Position numbers and translations under genes: made by a program. The notes under the pieces are model-generated. The model searched no databases. It was not told where the DNA came from and was given only the letters and a program-made list of their open reading frames with translations. From Micromonospora sp. C31 (lineage in GTDB: Bacteria; Actinomycetota; Actinomycetes; Mycobacteriales; Micromonosporaceae), in assembly GCF_018070575.1 (NCBI RefSeq), contig NZ_JAGPXN010000024.1, positions 1-64,000 on the forward strand: 64,000 bases of DNA, read 5' to 3'. Position 1 is the first letter of the stretch. The number at the start of each line of letters is the position of its first letter. This document shows, piece by piece, positions 17,303 through 26,246 of this stretch.

Positions 17303-18034
17303 TCAGACCAGGTCGAACTCGCGGGCCAGGTACTGGAACCTCTCGGCGGTGAGCACGGTGGCCAGGATCTGTTCGTCCTCGGCCGAGAGGTCGTCCACCT
17401 CGTCGTCGAGCACCTTGGCGAGGACCTGCCGGGCGGCGTCCGGGTCGAGGTGGGTCAGCGGCTCCTGCCGCGCGAGGTCCGCCTCGTCGGCGGTTGCGGT
17501 CTCCGGGTCGAGCACGGCGGTCGGGTCGTACTCCGCCTCCGGGTGGTGGCCGACGGACGGGTCGAGCCCGGTGCCGTGGTCCTGGTGGGTCCACTGGTCC
17601 TGCCCGGTGGTCCACTGGTCCTGCTCGGCCCACTGGTCCTGCTCCGACCACTGGTCCTGTTCGTCGTAGGACTGTTCGTCGGTCTCCAGGTCCTGGTAGG
17701 CGGCGAGGGTCCAGGTCTGCACCACCCTGTCGATCACGCGCGCCACGTCCGCCGCCGGTTCGCCCATCTCGTCCACGGCGAAGATCTCGACCGGGGGCAC
17801 CGAGCTGGCGTACTGGTAGACGGCGTTGTAGAAGTCGGCCAGCCACTCGTTGTGCTGGTACCAGTCCGGGTCGCCCCAGTTCTCGCCGAGCAGGCCGGGC
17901 AGCAGCTCCCAGCTCGTCTCCGGCTGACCGGCGAGGATCCGGCCGACGCTGACCGCCGTCCAGTTCAGGTAGGAGTACGCCTCCTCCAGGCTCGCCGGCC
18001 CGGTGGGGTCGAAGGTCTCCGGGTAGTTACTCAT
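17303..18034 (-). CDS. Acidic eCIS-locus protein with DQW repeats
   Basis: Unrecognised 243-aa, strongly acidic protein, the last gene of the leftward eCIS operon. Residues 1-115 look globular and aromatic (WELLPGLLGENWGDPDWYQH). The central part has four DQW units at 6- to 8-residue spacing (EQDQWSEQDQWAEQDQW, then GQDQW), followed by an Asp/Glu/His-rich segment. The C-terminal 60 residues look helical (LSAEDEQILATVLTAERFQY). ATG 18034 follows GGGGAG. It lies 13 bases downstream of the 470-aa gene. Possible roles are a chaperone or adaptor for a cargo, or a cargo itself; neither is shown. Confidence 0.75.
   Translation of the reverse strand: MSNYPETFDPTGPASLEEAYSYLNWTAVSVGRILAGQPETSWELLPGLLGENWGDPDWYQHNEWLADFYNAVYQYASSVPPVEIFAVDEMGEPAADVARVIDRVVQTWTLAAYQDLETDEQSYDEQDQWSEQDQWAEQDQWTTGQDQWTHQDHGTGLDPSVGHHPEAEYDPTAVLDPETATADEADLARQEPLTHLDPDAARQVLAKVLDDEVDDLSAEDEQILATVLTAERFQYLAREFDLV
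17587..17660. repeat. Intragenic short repeat coding DQW
   Basis: The minus-strand sequence CAGGACCAGTGG recurs four times at 18-24-bp steps, giving the DQW peptide repeats. Such in-frame units can expand or contract by slippage. Confidence 0.7.
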
Positions 18035-18047
18035 CTCGACTCCCCTG

Positions 18048-19460
18048 TCAGGCCGTCACGGTGAAGTACTTGTTGCTGTCCTCGTCGAGCAGGCGCAGCA
18101 CCGGATTTCCGGACTGGTCGACGCCGAGCCGGAAGTCGCCGGTGTCGTCGTGGGACTGCGACTTGCCCAGCGCACCCGCGTGCTGGGCCCGCCAGGCGAT
18201 CTTCACCTGGGCCCCGACCTGGCCGTTGACCTCCTCGACCCGTGCGCCGAACCGCAGGGTCGACGTCTCGTGGAAGCGGTTCTTGATCGCCTTGATGTCG
18301 TACTTGGTCCCGTCCTCGCCGACCACGAGTGGATCACCCGCCACGGTGTCCAGCACGGTGAGCGACACGTCCTGGAAGCTGGCATACCGGACCCCGTTCT
18401 GCTGGACGACCTGGCGTTTGCCGGCCTGGTCCGGATCGGTGAAGTAGTGGACCAGGGTGTAGCGGAGCAGCAGCAGCACCCTGATCTTGGTGCGGACCTG
18501 GCTGCCCAGCACGGCACCGTTGCGGATGTACTCCAGCCGCATCGCCCCCTGGCGGCCGTTCTGGCCCGCCCGGGCCACCACCCCGTTGGCGGCGGCGCTG
18601 TCGACGGTGAGCGTGTCCGGGCCGCTGAGCTGGTCGAATCCGATCACCCGCAGGCTGTCGTGCTCGTACGCGGCGAGCGCGTGCGCGGCCTGCCAGGGGC
18701 TCCGGGTGATCCGGGTGGCGGCGAGCAGGGACACCTGGCCGGCCGGGGCGTTGGCCGCGCCGATCAGGCTCGGCCGGTTGTGCACCCGTCCGCTGAGCGG
18801 CGTGATGCGGAAGTGCTTCTCGGTCCGCCCCTCACCGGGGGCGATCTCCAGCAGGCCGTTGCTGTGCACCAGGAACGCGCCGGTGTCGTTGTGGTTCAGC
18901 GCGAGCGTGGCCCCCATGACGGTCTTGGCCTGGTGCTGGACCCGGTAGTTGATCCGAAAGTGCGGCAGCCCGCTGGTCACCGGCGTGGTGTCGAAGACCA
19001 GGCTGCCCACCTCGTTGAACTTGTTGAACGGGTTCCGGCCCCGACCGGTGGCCATCAGCGAGATGCTCAGTCCCGAGATGCCCCACATCGGATAGTCGGC
19101 AAGCGCGTTCAGGTCGCTGGGCTGCAGGCCCTGGCCGGCCTTCGGCACGTAGTCGAAGGTGGTGAACCGCACCAGCAGTTCCACGCAGACCCGTTTCCGG
19201 TCGGTCACGCCGACCTTGCCCCGGCGCAGGTAGCGCAGCCAGTACACGTGGTCCACGGACTGGCTGCCCCGCACCATGACGATCTGCCTGTCCCCGAGTG
19301 GGTTCGGCGACGCCAGCATGTCCAGCGGCATCTCCTTCTCGAAGCGGGCGTCGTTGAAGGCGGTGACCTGGAACAGGCCTTCGGTCAGTCCCCGTGCCTG
19401 GCCGGTGACGAACCCGGTCAGGCCGGCGGTGGTGTTCAGTACGATGGCTGCTTCTGCCAC
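18048..19460 (-). CDS. Unknown eCIS-locus protein with internal duplication
   Basis: A 470-aa protein of no recognised family. Its two halves appear homologous: RVQHQAKTVMGATLALNHND with TGAFLVHSNGLLEI near residues 173-215 parallels RAQHAGALGKSQSHDD with TGDFRLGVDQSGNPVLRL near 420-460. ELLVRFTTFDYV parallels LLLRYTLVHYFTD. The composition suggests beta-rich domains. It has no signal peptide or membrane segment. The GTG at 19460 follows a strong GGAGGT. It sits in the leftward eCIS operon between the zinc-ribbon/discoidin gene and the DQW-repeat gene. It could be a fibre or decoration protein or a cargo. Confidence 0.8.
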   Translation of the reverse strand: MAEAAIVLNTTAGLTGFVTGQARGLTEGLFQVTAFNDARFEKEMPLDMLASPNPLGDRQIVMVRGSQSVDHVYWLRYLRRGKVGVTDRKRVCVELLVRFTTFDYVPKAGQGLQPSDLNALADYPMWGISGLSISLMATGRGRNPFNKFNEVGSLVFDTTPVTSGLPHFRINYRVQHQAKTVMGATLALNHNDTGAFLVHSNGLLEIAPGEGRTEKHFRITPLSGRVHNRPSLIGAANAPAGQVSLLAATRITRSPWQAAHALAAYEHDSLRVIGFDQLSGPDTLTVDSAAANGVVARAGQNGRQGAMRLEYIRNGAVLGSQVRTKIRVLLLLRYTLVHYFTDPDQAGKRQVVQQNGVRYASFQDVSLTVLDTVAGDPLVVGEDGTKYDIKAIKNRFHETSTLRFGARVEEVNGQVGAQVKIAWRAQHAGALGKSQSHDDTGDFRLGVDQSGNPVLRLLDEDSNKYFTVTA

Positions 19461-19552
19461 GGACGTACCTCCGTCTCAGCTGGACCGCCGGACGGGTGAC
19501 CGGCGGTGGTGGTCGGGGTGGCGGCGCGGTGGACCGCGCCGCCGGCGGAGCG

Positions 19553-21409
19553 TCACTCCCGGGCGAAGAACTCGAGTTCGCTGACGGCCACGTCGGTGCC
19601 CTTCTCCGCCCGGTACACGTCGGTGACCTGGATCTGCACGCTGGTGACCCCCTTGGCGGCGGTCAGCGTGAGGGTCTGCGGCTCGCCGGTGTCCTGGACG
19701 GTCAGCGTGTCCGAACGGTTGGTGGACCAGACCAGGTGCAGCTTCGCCGGCCGGTGCGAGGCGGTGTAGTCCTCCGCCGTGCCGGCGATGACGATGAGCC
19801 GTTCCAGGTCGACCTCGGCGCCGAAGCGCAGGGTCACCGTGGGCGGCCGATCGGCGTTCCAACGGACCTGCCAGTGCGTGTTGCGGTACTGGTCGACGGT
19901 CAGGTCCGGGCCGTGCCCGGCGACCGACGCGCTGCCGGTCACCTCCACCGGCCGGGCCGCCACGAACCGGGGGTTGAGCTTCCGGTCGACCCAGGCGCGG
20001 GCGTCGCGCACCGGCGGCAGCACGACCGCGTTCACCCGTTCCCGCAGCGGCGGATAGATCAGGTACGCGACACCGAGCGCGAAGAGCAGCACCGCGGCGA
20101 CCGCGTTCGCCCGCTGGTAGACGCGATGGAGCACGCCGACGCCGCCGCCGCCCGTCCCGCCGCCCGGGGCGCCGGGACGGGTGCCCGCCGCTGCGACCTT
20201 CGGGCCACGCCGGGGCAGCAGCCGTTGCCACCACCGGCGGCGGACCACCTCGGCGGTGCGCAGCGAGTCGCCGCAGCGGCTGCAGAACCGGCGGGTCGGC
20301 GGGTTGCCCTCGCCGCACTCGCCGCAGACCAGGTCACCCGGTTCCAGCCGGCGGGTGGAGGCGCGTCGGCCGGTCGTGGCCGTCCGGGACCGGGCCGGCT
20401 GGGGCGTCACCTCCTCCGGTTCAACGCCCACCCGGACACCGGCACGGGCCCGCCCGGACGTCCGGCCGGTGGTCGTCCGCCCGGCCTGGCTGGCCGGGTC
20501 CTCCACGGTCGCCACCAGTGCGCTGGTGTGTGGCGCGGCGAGCGCGCGCCGGGGACGCGGCGCCGGGACCTGCTCCTCGTCCGGATCGTCGGCCCGGCCC
20601 GCCCCGTCAGTCGGTTCCGGCACGGCCGACCCGACGGCGGTCACCTCGACCGCGTCGACCGGTTCGTGCTCCGGATCCGCTCCGGCCGGCCGGGACAGCC
20701 CGGCAAGCCCGGCATCAGTCCCGGACTCGTCAGCGCTCGCGGGTTCGCCGGAGGCAGGCCGTGCCGGGCCGGGCGGTGGTCCGTCGGGCACGCCGGGCCG
20801 GGTGCCGGCGGGGCGCTCCACCGGTCGGGGCAACCGTGCGTTGGCCACCCCCGGTGGTGGCGGGGGCAGCTGGCGCGGCGGCCCACCCGTACCCGGCGGC
20901 CGCGCGCCCACGCCCGGCGGGCCAGCCAGTGCGGACCGAAGCCCCGGAACCGCACCACCACCGGTGCCGGGCGGGCCGGGACGTACGCCCGGGGGCGTTG
21001 CGGGGCCGCCCCCTCCCGGCCTACCGGGACGGGACATCCCGGGCGGGCCGGGACGGGGACCGGGCGGCGCACCCGGGCGGCCGGTGCCGGGTGGGCCCGG
21101 TCGGGCCCCGCCGGGCAACCCCGGGGGACCGCCCAGCCCGGGACGGGCCCCCGGTCCCCGGGCGGAGCCGTCCGAGACCCGGACCACGCTCTGGTCGACC
21201 GGGGAACCGCCCGGGGCCGGCGCGATCACGCCGGCGATGCGTTGCAGCAGGGTCGGACGCAGGCGCTGCTCCGGCTCCGGCTCGGGATCGGGCGCCACGG
21301 TGACCTTCGGCGTGGTCTTCTCGCCGGTCCACTCGAGGAAGCTCCCGCAGGAACCGCAGAAGGTGTCCGCGTCACCGTTGTGGTTGCCGCACTCACGACA
21401 GACGATCAT
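19553..21409 (-). CDS. Zinc-ribbon membrane protein with C-terminal discoidin-like domain
   Basis: A 618-aa protein of a type found in actinobacterial eCIS loci. Two zinc ribbons are visible: Cys4, Cys7, Cys18 and Cys21 at the N-terminus, and a second CGEC...CSRC around residues 362-382. Between them is a long Pro/Gly-rich disordered stretch. One membrane segment (VAAVLLFALGVAYLIY) lies near residues 435-455. The last 140 residues form a discoidin/glycan-binding-like beta-sandwich (HWQVRW, VTLRFGAEVDLERLIVIAG, AVSELEFFARE). The topology suggests cytosolic zinc ribbons and an outer glycan-binding domain, so it may tether the injection system to the envelope (inference). ATG 21409 follows GGAGGT and overlaps the gpI stop by 17 bp. 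Confidence 0.88.
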   Translation of the reverse strand: MIVCRECGNHNGDADTFCGSCGSFLEWTGEKTTPKVTVAPDPEPEPEQRLRPTLLQRIAGVIAPAPGGSPVDQSVVRVSDGSARGPGARPGLGGPPGLPGGARPGPPGTGRPGAPPGPRPGPPGMSRPGRPGGGGPATPPGVRPGPPGTGGGAVPGLRSALAGPPGVGARPPGTGGPPRQLPPPPPGVANARLPRPVERPAGTRPGVPDGPPPGPARPASGEPASADESGTDAGLAGLSRPAGADPEHEPVDAVEVTAVGSAVPEPTDGAGRADDPDEEQVPAPRPRRALAAPHTSALVATVEDPASQAGRTTTGRTSGRARAGVRVGVEPEEVTPQPARSRTATTGRRASTRRLEPGDLVCGECGEGNPPTRRFCSRCGDSLRTAEVVRRRWWQRLLPRRGPKVAAAGTRPGAPGGGTGGGGVGVLHRVYQRANAVAAVLLFALGVAYLIYPPLRERVNAVVLPPVRDARAWVDRKLNPRFVAARPVEVTGSASVAGHGPDLTVDQYRNTHWQVRWNADRPPTVTLRFGAEVDLERLIVIAGTAEDYTASHRPAKLHLVWSTNRSDTLTVQDTGEPQTLTLTAAKGVTSVQIQVTDVYRAEKGTDVAVSELEFFARE

Positions 21410-21941
21410 GGCCGAGTACCTCCAGGGTCGTCGCGACGTGGGCCGGCACGGCCGCGCGGATCAGCTCCTCCAGGGCGTACCGGGCGACCCGGTCGGGTTC
21501 GGCCGTCCGGACGCGGACGTGCAGCCGGGCCGGCGGGACCGGCCTGGTGTGCGATCGCGGGTGGGCCGACCAGGAGACCTCGGCCGAGTCCACGACCTCC
21601 ACCTCGCCGTCGGTCGCCAACTCCAACAGCATCCGGAGCCCGCGCGCGGTGCCCCGTAGCCGGTGCGCCGCGGCCGCGGCGGCGACCATCGCGCGCTGCC
21701 GCTCGACCGGCCAGTTCTCGTCCAGGTGCGCTCCGACCCACTCGCCGAGCCAGAGCAGGAAGTCCGGCGGCGTCAGCCACGGATCGAGGTACGCGTCGAG
21801 GCAGTCCAGGGTGGAGACCACCGGGGCGAGCACCTGGTCCAGGGCCTCGGTCCAGCGGACCAGCAGGTCGTCCTCCTGCAACAGGGCGGGTAGGAACCCG
21901 GCGACCGGGTACGGCATCCGCACGTCGACCAGGCCACGCAT
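21393..21941 (-). CDS. eCIS baseplate protein, phage P2 gpI-like
   Basis: A 182-aa protein of the phage tail protein I group. The core LDCLDAYLDPWLTPPDFLLW, then LGEWVGAHLDENWP and HRLRGTARGLRMLLEL, is the conserved signature of eCIS and phage gpI proteins. These sit at the baseplate edge and link the wedge to tail fibres. ATG 21941 overlaps the stop of the baseplate J gene by one base, and the 3' end overlaps the zinc-ribbon gene, indicating translational coupling. Confidence 0.9.
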   Translation of the reverse strand: MRGLVDVRMPYPVAGFLPALLQEDDLLVRWTEALDQVLAPVVSTLDCLDAYLDPWLTPPDFLLWLGEWVGAHLDENWPVERQRAMVAAAAAAHRLRGTARGLRMLLELATDGEVEVVDSAEVSWSAHPRSHTRPVPPARLHVRVRTAEPDRVARYALEELIRAAVPAHVATTLEVLGHDRLS

Positions 21942-23881
21942 CAGTGCTCCTCCACCCGGAGCTGATGGTCGAAGGAGAAGACGAGGCTGTCCGGCTCCAG
22001 GTCGATCCGGCCCGCCTCGGCGCCCCGTTCCCCGGTCACCGGGTTGGCGGTGAACAGCCTCAGGTCCTCCACCAGTTCCACGCCCCGGACCCGTTGCAGC
22101 ACGGCGAAGAGTTCCCCGGCCTGCACCGGACGACCGAAGGGCCAGCCCAGCCCGTCCGGGCCACCGCCGGCCAGCGGGCTGAGGAAGCCGTACAGGGCGG
22201 CCAGGCCGTCCTCACGGACCCGGTCGACGCGGACCCGGGGCCGGGCGACCACCCGGGCCACCACGGTCACCCCCCGGTAGCGGGGCGGCTCGACGACCAC
22301 CCGGGTACCGATCAGCCGGGTGGCGTCCAGCCGCTCGGCCACCCGGGTCAGACTCGCCTCGGCCGGGATCAGGTCCTCCAGCCGCAGCCGGCCCCGGTCG
22401 GTCGGGGCCGCCGGCACCACCAGGATCCGGGCCACCGGCGGGCCGGCGCCGTCGCCCGGCACGCAGCGCACCCGGGCCAGCTCGGGGGCCGCCTCGCGGG
22501 CGAGCACCTCGTGGTCCTCGACGGTGACCGCGCGGTCCCGGCTGCGCAGCGTCAGCGGGCCCCGGCGGCGGGCCTCGTCCAGGGTTTCGCCGTCCACGCC
22601 GCCGCTGGCCGGGTGGCGGTTCTCCACTCCGGCGACGTACGGGACGCTGGTGCGTAGCGCGCGGACCGCGCTGGCGGCGACGTTGCCCCGGCTGCCACCG
22701 CCGACCGCGTAGCGGCGCAGCCGCAGCCGACTGCCCCGGGGCGGCACGGCACCGTGGCGGCGCAGCGTGCCGTCGGGCTGGCGGACCGCCGGGCCGAGCA
22801 CGACCTCCCCGGCCACCCCGTCGAGCAGGAAGTGCCGGTCGTCCGGTCCGCTGGCGGCGAAGTGGCGGACCGGGGTCCACGGCTGCCAGCCGTCGTCGGA
22901 GCTGACCTCAAGCACCGGGTCGCCGAGGTTGGTCAGCACCGGTCGACGGGACAGCGGGAAACGCTGGCCGGGCACCCCCTCCGAGTCGCCGAGTTCCTCG
23001 TCGTCGACCAGGTCGGCGTGCACCGCCTCGGTGGTGCCGCCCACGGTGTTGGCGGCCAGGCCGAGGATCACCGGGGTGGCGCGGTAGGCCGGCTGGCCCT
23101 CCTCGGGCTCCACCACCCGGGCCCGCAGCCAGCCGGCGAGGACGCCGTCGACCAGGGTGGCCTGGTGTCCCTCGGGTACGTGCAGCAGGAGCGGCCCGGG
23201 CCGGTTGAGCGCGCCGGTCTCGTCCAGGCTGACCTCGCACTCCCGCCAGCCGTCGGCGACCCGCGCCTCCCAGCGCAGCGGCGGGTGCTGCGGGTTGACC
23301 CCGACGCCGTCCACCCGGCCCTCGAACTCCAGCCGCACCGCGCAGCCACCGACCGGCCGGTCCAGGCCGACCAGCAGTTCGTCGCCCGGCCGCGGTACGG
23401 CGGAGAACGCGGCCACCGGGCCGCCGAGTTCCAGGGCGGCGGTCTGGTCGGCGGTCCCGTCGGCGGTGCGGACGCGTAACTGGGTCAGGGCGCAGGGCGG
23501 CACGGTGAGGTCGGTCAGGGTGGTGAAGACCAGCGGGTCGTCGCCGTCGGCGACGGTGACCGCCCGGGTGCCCGCCGGGACGACCTGGGTGGCTCGGGCC
23601 GGCGTGGAGAGCCAGAACGTCAACGAGGTCCGGGCTGCGGTGGGCGGCACCAGGCGCACGCCGATCAGCTCCAGGAACTTCACGTACAGCCGGTCGGGCA
23701 CCCGGTTGAGCCGGTAGATGAGCTGGTCGCTCAGGGACGCGAAGGTCTCGATCAGGGTCACGCCGGGGTCGGCCGGGTGCAGGTCGGTCCACTCCGGGCA
23801 GCGGTCGGCGATCAGCCGGCGCGCGTCGGCGACCAGGTCGTCGTAGGTACGGTCGTCGAGGGTGGGGGCGGGCAGCGCCAT
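21941..23881 (-). CDS. eCIS baseplate assembly protein J-like
   Basis: A 646-aa baseplate wedge protein. The N-terminus (DLVADARRLIADRCPEWTDL, then HPADPGVTLIETFASLSDQL, IYRLNRVPD) is the signature of putative baseplate assembly proteins of eCIS, equivalent to Afp11/T4 gp6-like wedge subunits. The C-terminal region (VTVEDHEVLAREAAPELARV) is the conserved J segment. ATG 23881 is chosen because the frame upstream is Arg/Pro-rich non-coding, and this start overlaps the gp25 stop by one base (ATGA). The wedge protein holds the baseplate ring that triggers sheath contraction. Confidence 0.92.
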   Translation of the reverse strand: MALPAPTLDDRTYDDLVADARRLIADRCPEWTDLHPADPGVTLIETFASLSDQLIYRLNRVPDRLYVKFLELIGVRLVPPTAARTSLTFWLSTPARATQVVPAGTRAVTVADGDDPLVFTTLTDLTVPPCALTQLRVRTADGTADQTAALELGGPVAAFSAVPRPGDELLVGLDRPVGGCAVRLEFEGRVDGVGVNPQHPPLRWEARVADGWRECEVSLDETGALNRPGPLLLHVPEGHQATLVDGVLAGWLRARVVEPEEGQPAYRATPVILGLAANTVGGTTEAVHADLVDDEELGDSEGVPGQRFPLSRRPVLTNLGDPVLEVSSDDGWQPWTPVRHFAASGPDDRHFLLDGVAGEVVLGPAVRQPDGTLRRHGAVPPRGSRLRLRRYAVGGGSRGNVAASAVRALRTSVPYVAGVENRHPASGGVDGETLDEARRRGPLTLRSRDRAVTVEDHEVLAREAAPELARVRCVPGDGAGPPVARILVVPAAPTDRGRLRLEDLIPAEASLTRVAERLDATRLIGTRVVVEPPRYRGVTVVARVVARPRVRVDRVREDGLAALYGFLSPLAGGGPDGLGWPFGRPVQAGELFAVLQRVRGVELVEDLRLFTANPVTGERGAEAGRIDLEPDSLVFSFDHQLRVEEH

Positions 23882-24309
23882 CAGTTGGTCACCTCCGCCC
23901 CGGCCGGGGCCTCGCCACCGGGCAACGTTCGCAGGTCGAGCTGGAGGCTGTGCGGGTCCTCGGTGCCGCGGACCCGGTAGCGGATGTCGATGTGCAGCAG
24001 CCCGTCGCCGCCGGCCGGGTCGTCGGTGACGGCGACCTCGTCGATCTCGGCCCGGGGTTCCCAACGGGCCAGCGCGGTACGGATCTCCACCGCGACCGCG
24101 CGGCGGGTCGCGGCGGTGGCCGGCTCGAAGACGAAGTCGCGCAGCCGGGAGCCGAACTCCGGCCGCATCGGGCGTTCACCCGGGTAGGTCGCCAGGATCA
24201 CCTGCATCGCCTGCTCGATCAGGGCGGTCCCGCTGACCGTGGCGAGCCCGCCGTGGGGCTGGACGCGCAGGGGAAAGGCACACCCGGTGCCGATGACGTC
24301 GGCCTGCAT
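23881..24309 (-). CDS. eCIS baseplate wedge protein, gp25-like
   Basis: A 142-aa GPW/gp25 family protein. It contains the family core (LATYPGERPMRPEFGSRLRD, FVFEP). gp25 nucleates sheath polymerisation on the baseplate in phages, T6SS and eCIS. ATG 24309 lies 8 bases after the spike-gene stop; the 3' end overlaps the J gene by one base. Confidence 0.93.
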   Translation of the reverse strand: MQADVIGTGCAFPLRVQPHGGLATVSGTALIEQAMQVILATYPGERPMRPEFGSRLRDFVFEPATAATRRAVAVEIRTALARWEPRAEIDEVAVTDDPAGGDGLLHIDIRYRVRGTEDPHSLQLDLRTLPGGEAPAGAEVTN

Positions 24310-24317
24310 GGCACTCC

Positions 24318-26246
24318 TCAGTTGAGCTGGATGGGTTTGCCCTTGATGGCGGTCGCCGCGGTGCCGCTGATGTTGACCTGCGTACCGTCGATGTCGACCG
24401 TCTTGGCCTTGAGCTTCAGGCTGGTGCCGCCGTCGAGGGTCATGCTGCCGCCGGGTCCGGCCTTGATCTCCACGGCGGTCTGCCCGGTGCACTCGATGAC
24501 CAGCTTCCCGGGCCGGTCGGGGGCGCAGCGCAGGGTCACCTCCCCACTCACCTGGTCCATGGCGAGGGCGAGCTTGTCGCCCTTGGTGCCGAGGACCACG
24601 TTCGCGGCGGTGGGTCGGCCCTTGCCGCCAGGGGGTACCTCGTCGTGGAAGACCAGTCGGTTGCCGGACGGCGAGAGCAGTCCGCGCCGGATCACCGAGC
24701 CGGTCTGGCCGACCGACTTGACGCCGCTGGCACCCGGTTTCGTCGACGAGGTCTGTGCGCCGTCCAGGCCATACCCGGTGTGCCGGCTGGGCAGGCTGCC
24801 CAGCACGTACGGGCGGCGTACGTCGCCGAACTCGAAGGCCACCAGCACCTGGTCACCCGGCTCGGGAACGAAGAACGCCCCGGCGACCGGACCGGCGAAG
24901 AGCTGCCCGACCGGCGCCCAGTCGGTCTCGTGGTCCGGCGACAGCCAGGGCAGGGCGAGCTTCACCCGGCCCAGGTTCCGCGGGTCCCGGACGTTGCTGA
25001 CCACCCCGCAGACCACCCCGTCGATCCGACCTGACCCGGATCCGCCGCGGGTGTCGTCGGTGCCGGTGAGGCCGAGCAGCGACCGGTCCTGGGTGCCGCC
25101 GACGGTGAACTCGGTCCGGTACCCGTCGGCGGTCTCGTCGAAGACGTGCCGGGCGGCGCTGAGCGTCCAGGTGCCGGCGAACGGCGCCGGTACTCCGTCC
25201 ACCCGGATCGCCCGGCCGGCGACCAGCCGGGCGTCGCCGAGCGCCTCCCCCTCGGCCTCGGCGAACGAGCCACCGAGGCCGGCCGCCAGGCTGGCCGCCA
25301 ACTCCCGGACCGCGCCGTCGGCCCGGTCCGGGACAGGCAGGCCCCGGCCGACCAGGACGTGCGCCCGGGGGCCCGGGGCCGGCCCCACGTCACCGATGGC
25401 GCTGTTGCCGGCACGCGGGGCCGGGGCGGCGCGGGGCACGAAGGTGTCGGCGGCACCGGCCGGGGTCCGGCCCGCGCCCAGGTTCACCCCGTCGGCGGTG
25501 GTCGCGGTACGGCTGGCGACCACCGTCGCCGCGACCGGGTCCCAGGCCCGCACCTCGACCTCGGGGGCGAGGTTGCCGGCGGTGACGCGGGGCAGGAAGC
25601 GGCGCAGGTTGCCCCGGAAGGTCAGTGGCAGCGGGGTGCCGGCCCGGCTGGCGGTGGTCGCCCGCCGGAAGCGGAACCGGTCGCCGTCGGCGCCGACCTC
25701 GTAGCCGAGTTCCCGGGCCCGGCCGGTGAGGAACTCCCAGTCGGTCTGGTCGACCTGGGCGAGATGGGCCAGCGTGCCGCCGGTGGAGTCGATGGTGCCG
25801 AGGGTGAGCTTGGCGGCGGTGGCGACCTGGCGGGCGATGTCGGAGTCGGACTGGTTGAGGAAGGTACGGGTCCGGCGGACCCGGTGCAACCGGTGGTCGT
25901 GGGTGTAGCCGCGCACCACCACGTAGGCGGTGAGGTCGACGAAGCGGCCTTCCAGTGCGGTCACCTCGCCGCTGATCAGCCGGTGCTCGACCGAGCCGTC
26001 CTGGCTGGGACCGAAGACCTGCACCGCCGTGCCGAGCTGGAGACCGGCCCGGGTGAGCACGTCACCGTCCAGGTCGGCGAAGGTCAACTCGAACATGTCC
26101 GGCAACCACAGCTGGGTGTCCACCACCACCCGGACGAGACCGGCGGCGACCGGTGCCGGCAGGTCCCGACCGGCCGCGCCGGTGGTGACCCGGGGGCGCA
26201 GGGCGGTCGTACCCCAGAGCAGGTGGTGCCGGTCGACACCGCTCAT
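24318..26246 (-). CDS. eCIS spike protein, VgrG-like (gp27-gp5 fusion)
   Basis: A 642-aa central spike. Residues 1-380 are the gp27-like hub (LPDMFELTFADLDGDVLTRA, VRRTRTFLNQSDSDIARQVA). Residues about 395-500 are the OB-fold (GVVSNVRDPRNLGRVKLALPW, GDQVLVAFEFGDVRRPYVLG). The C-terminus is a repetitive beta-prism (LKLKAKTVDIDGTQVNISGT). There is no fused effector domain. ATG 26246 overlaps the preceding gene's stop (ATGA). The separate PAAR protein at 36572 would cap this spike. Confidence 0.93.
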   Translation of the reverse strand: MSGVDRHHLLWGTTALRPRVTTGAAGRDLPAPVAAGLVRVVVDTQLWLPDMFELTFADLDGDVLTRAGLQLGTAVQVFGPSQDGSVEHRLISGEVTALEGRFVDLTAYVVVRGYTHDHRLHRVRRTRTFLNQSDSDIARQVATAAKLTLGTIDSTGGTLAHLAQVDQTDWEFLTGRARELGYEVGADGDRFRFRRATTASRAGTPLPLTFRGNLRRFLPRVTAGNLAPEVEVRAWDPVAATVVASRTATTADGVNLGAGRTPAGAADTFVPRAAPAPRAGNSAIGDVGPAPGPRAHVLVGRGLPVPDRADGAVRELAASLAAGLGGSFAEAEGEALGDARLVAGRAIRVDGVPAPFAGTWTLSAARHVFDETADGYRTEFTVGGTQDRSLLGLTGTDDTRGGSGSGRIDGVVCGVVSNVRDPRNLGRVKLALPWLSPDHETDWAPVGQLFAGPVAGAFFVPEPGDQVLVAFEFGDVRRPYVLGSLPSRHTGYGLDGAQTSSTKPGASGVKSVGQTGSVIRRGLLSPSGNRLVFHDEVPPGGKGRPTAANVVLGTKGDKLALAMDQVSGEVTLRCAPDRPGKLVIECTGQTAVEIKAGPGGSMTLDGGTSLKLKAKTVDIDGTQVNISGTAATAIKGKPIQLN

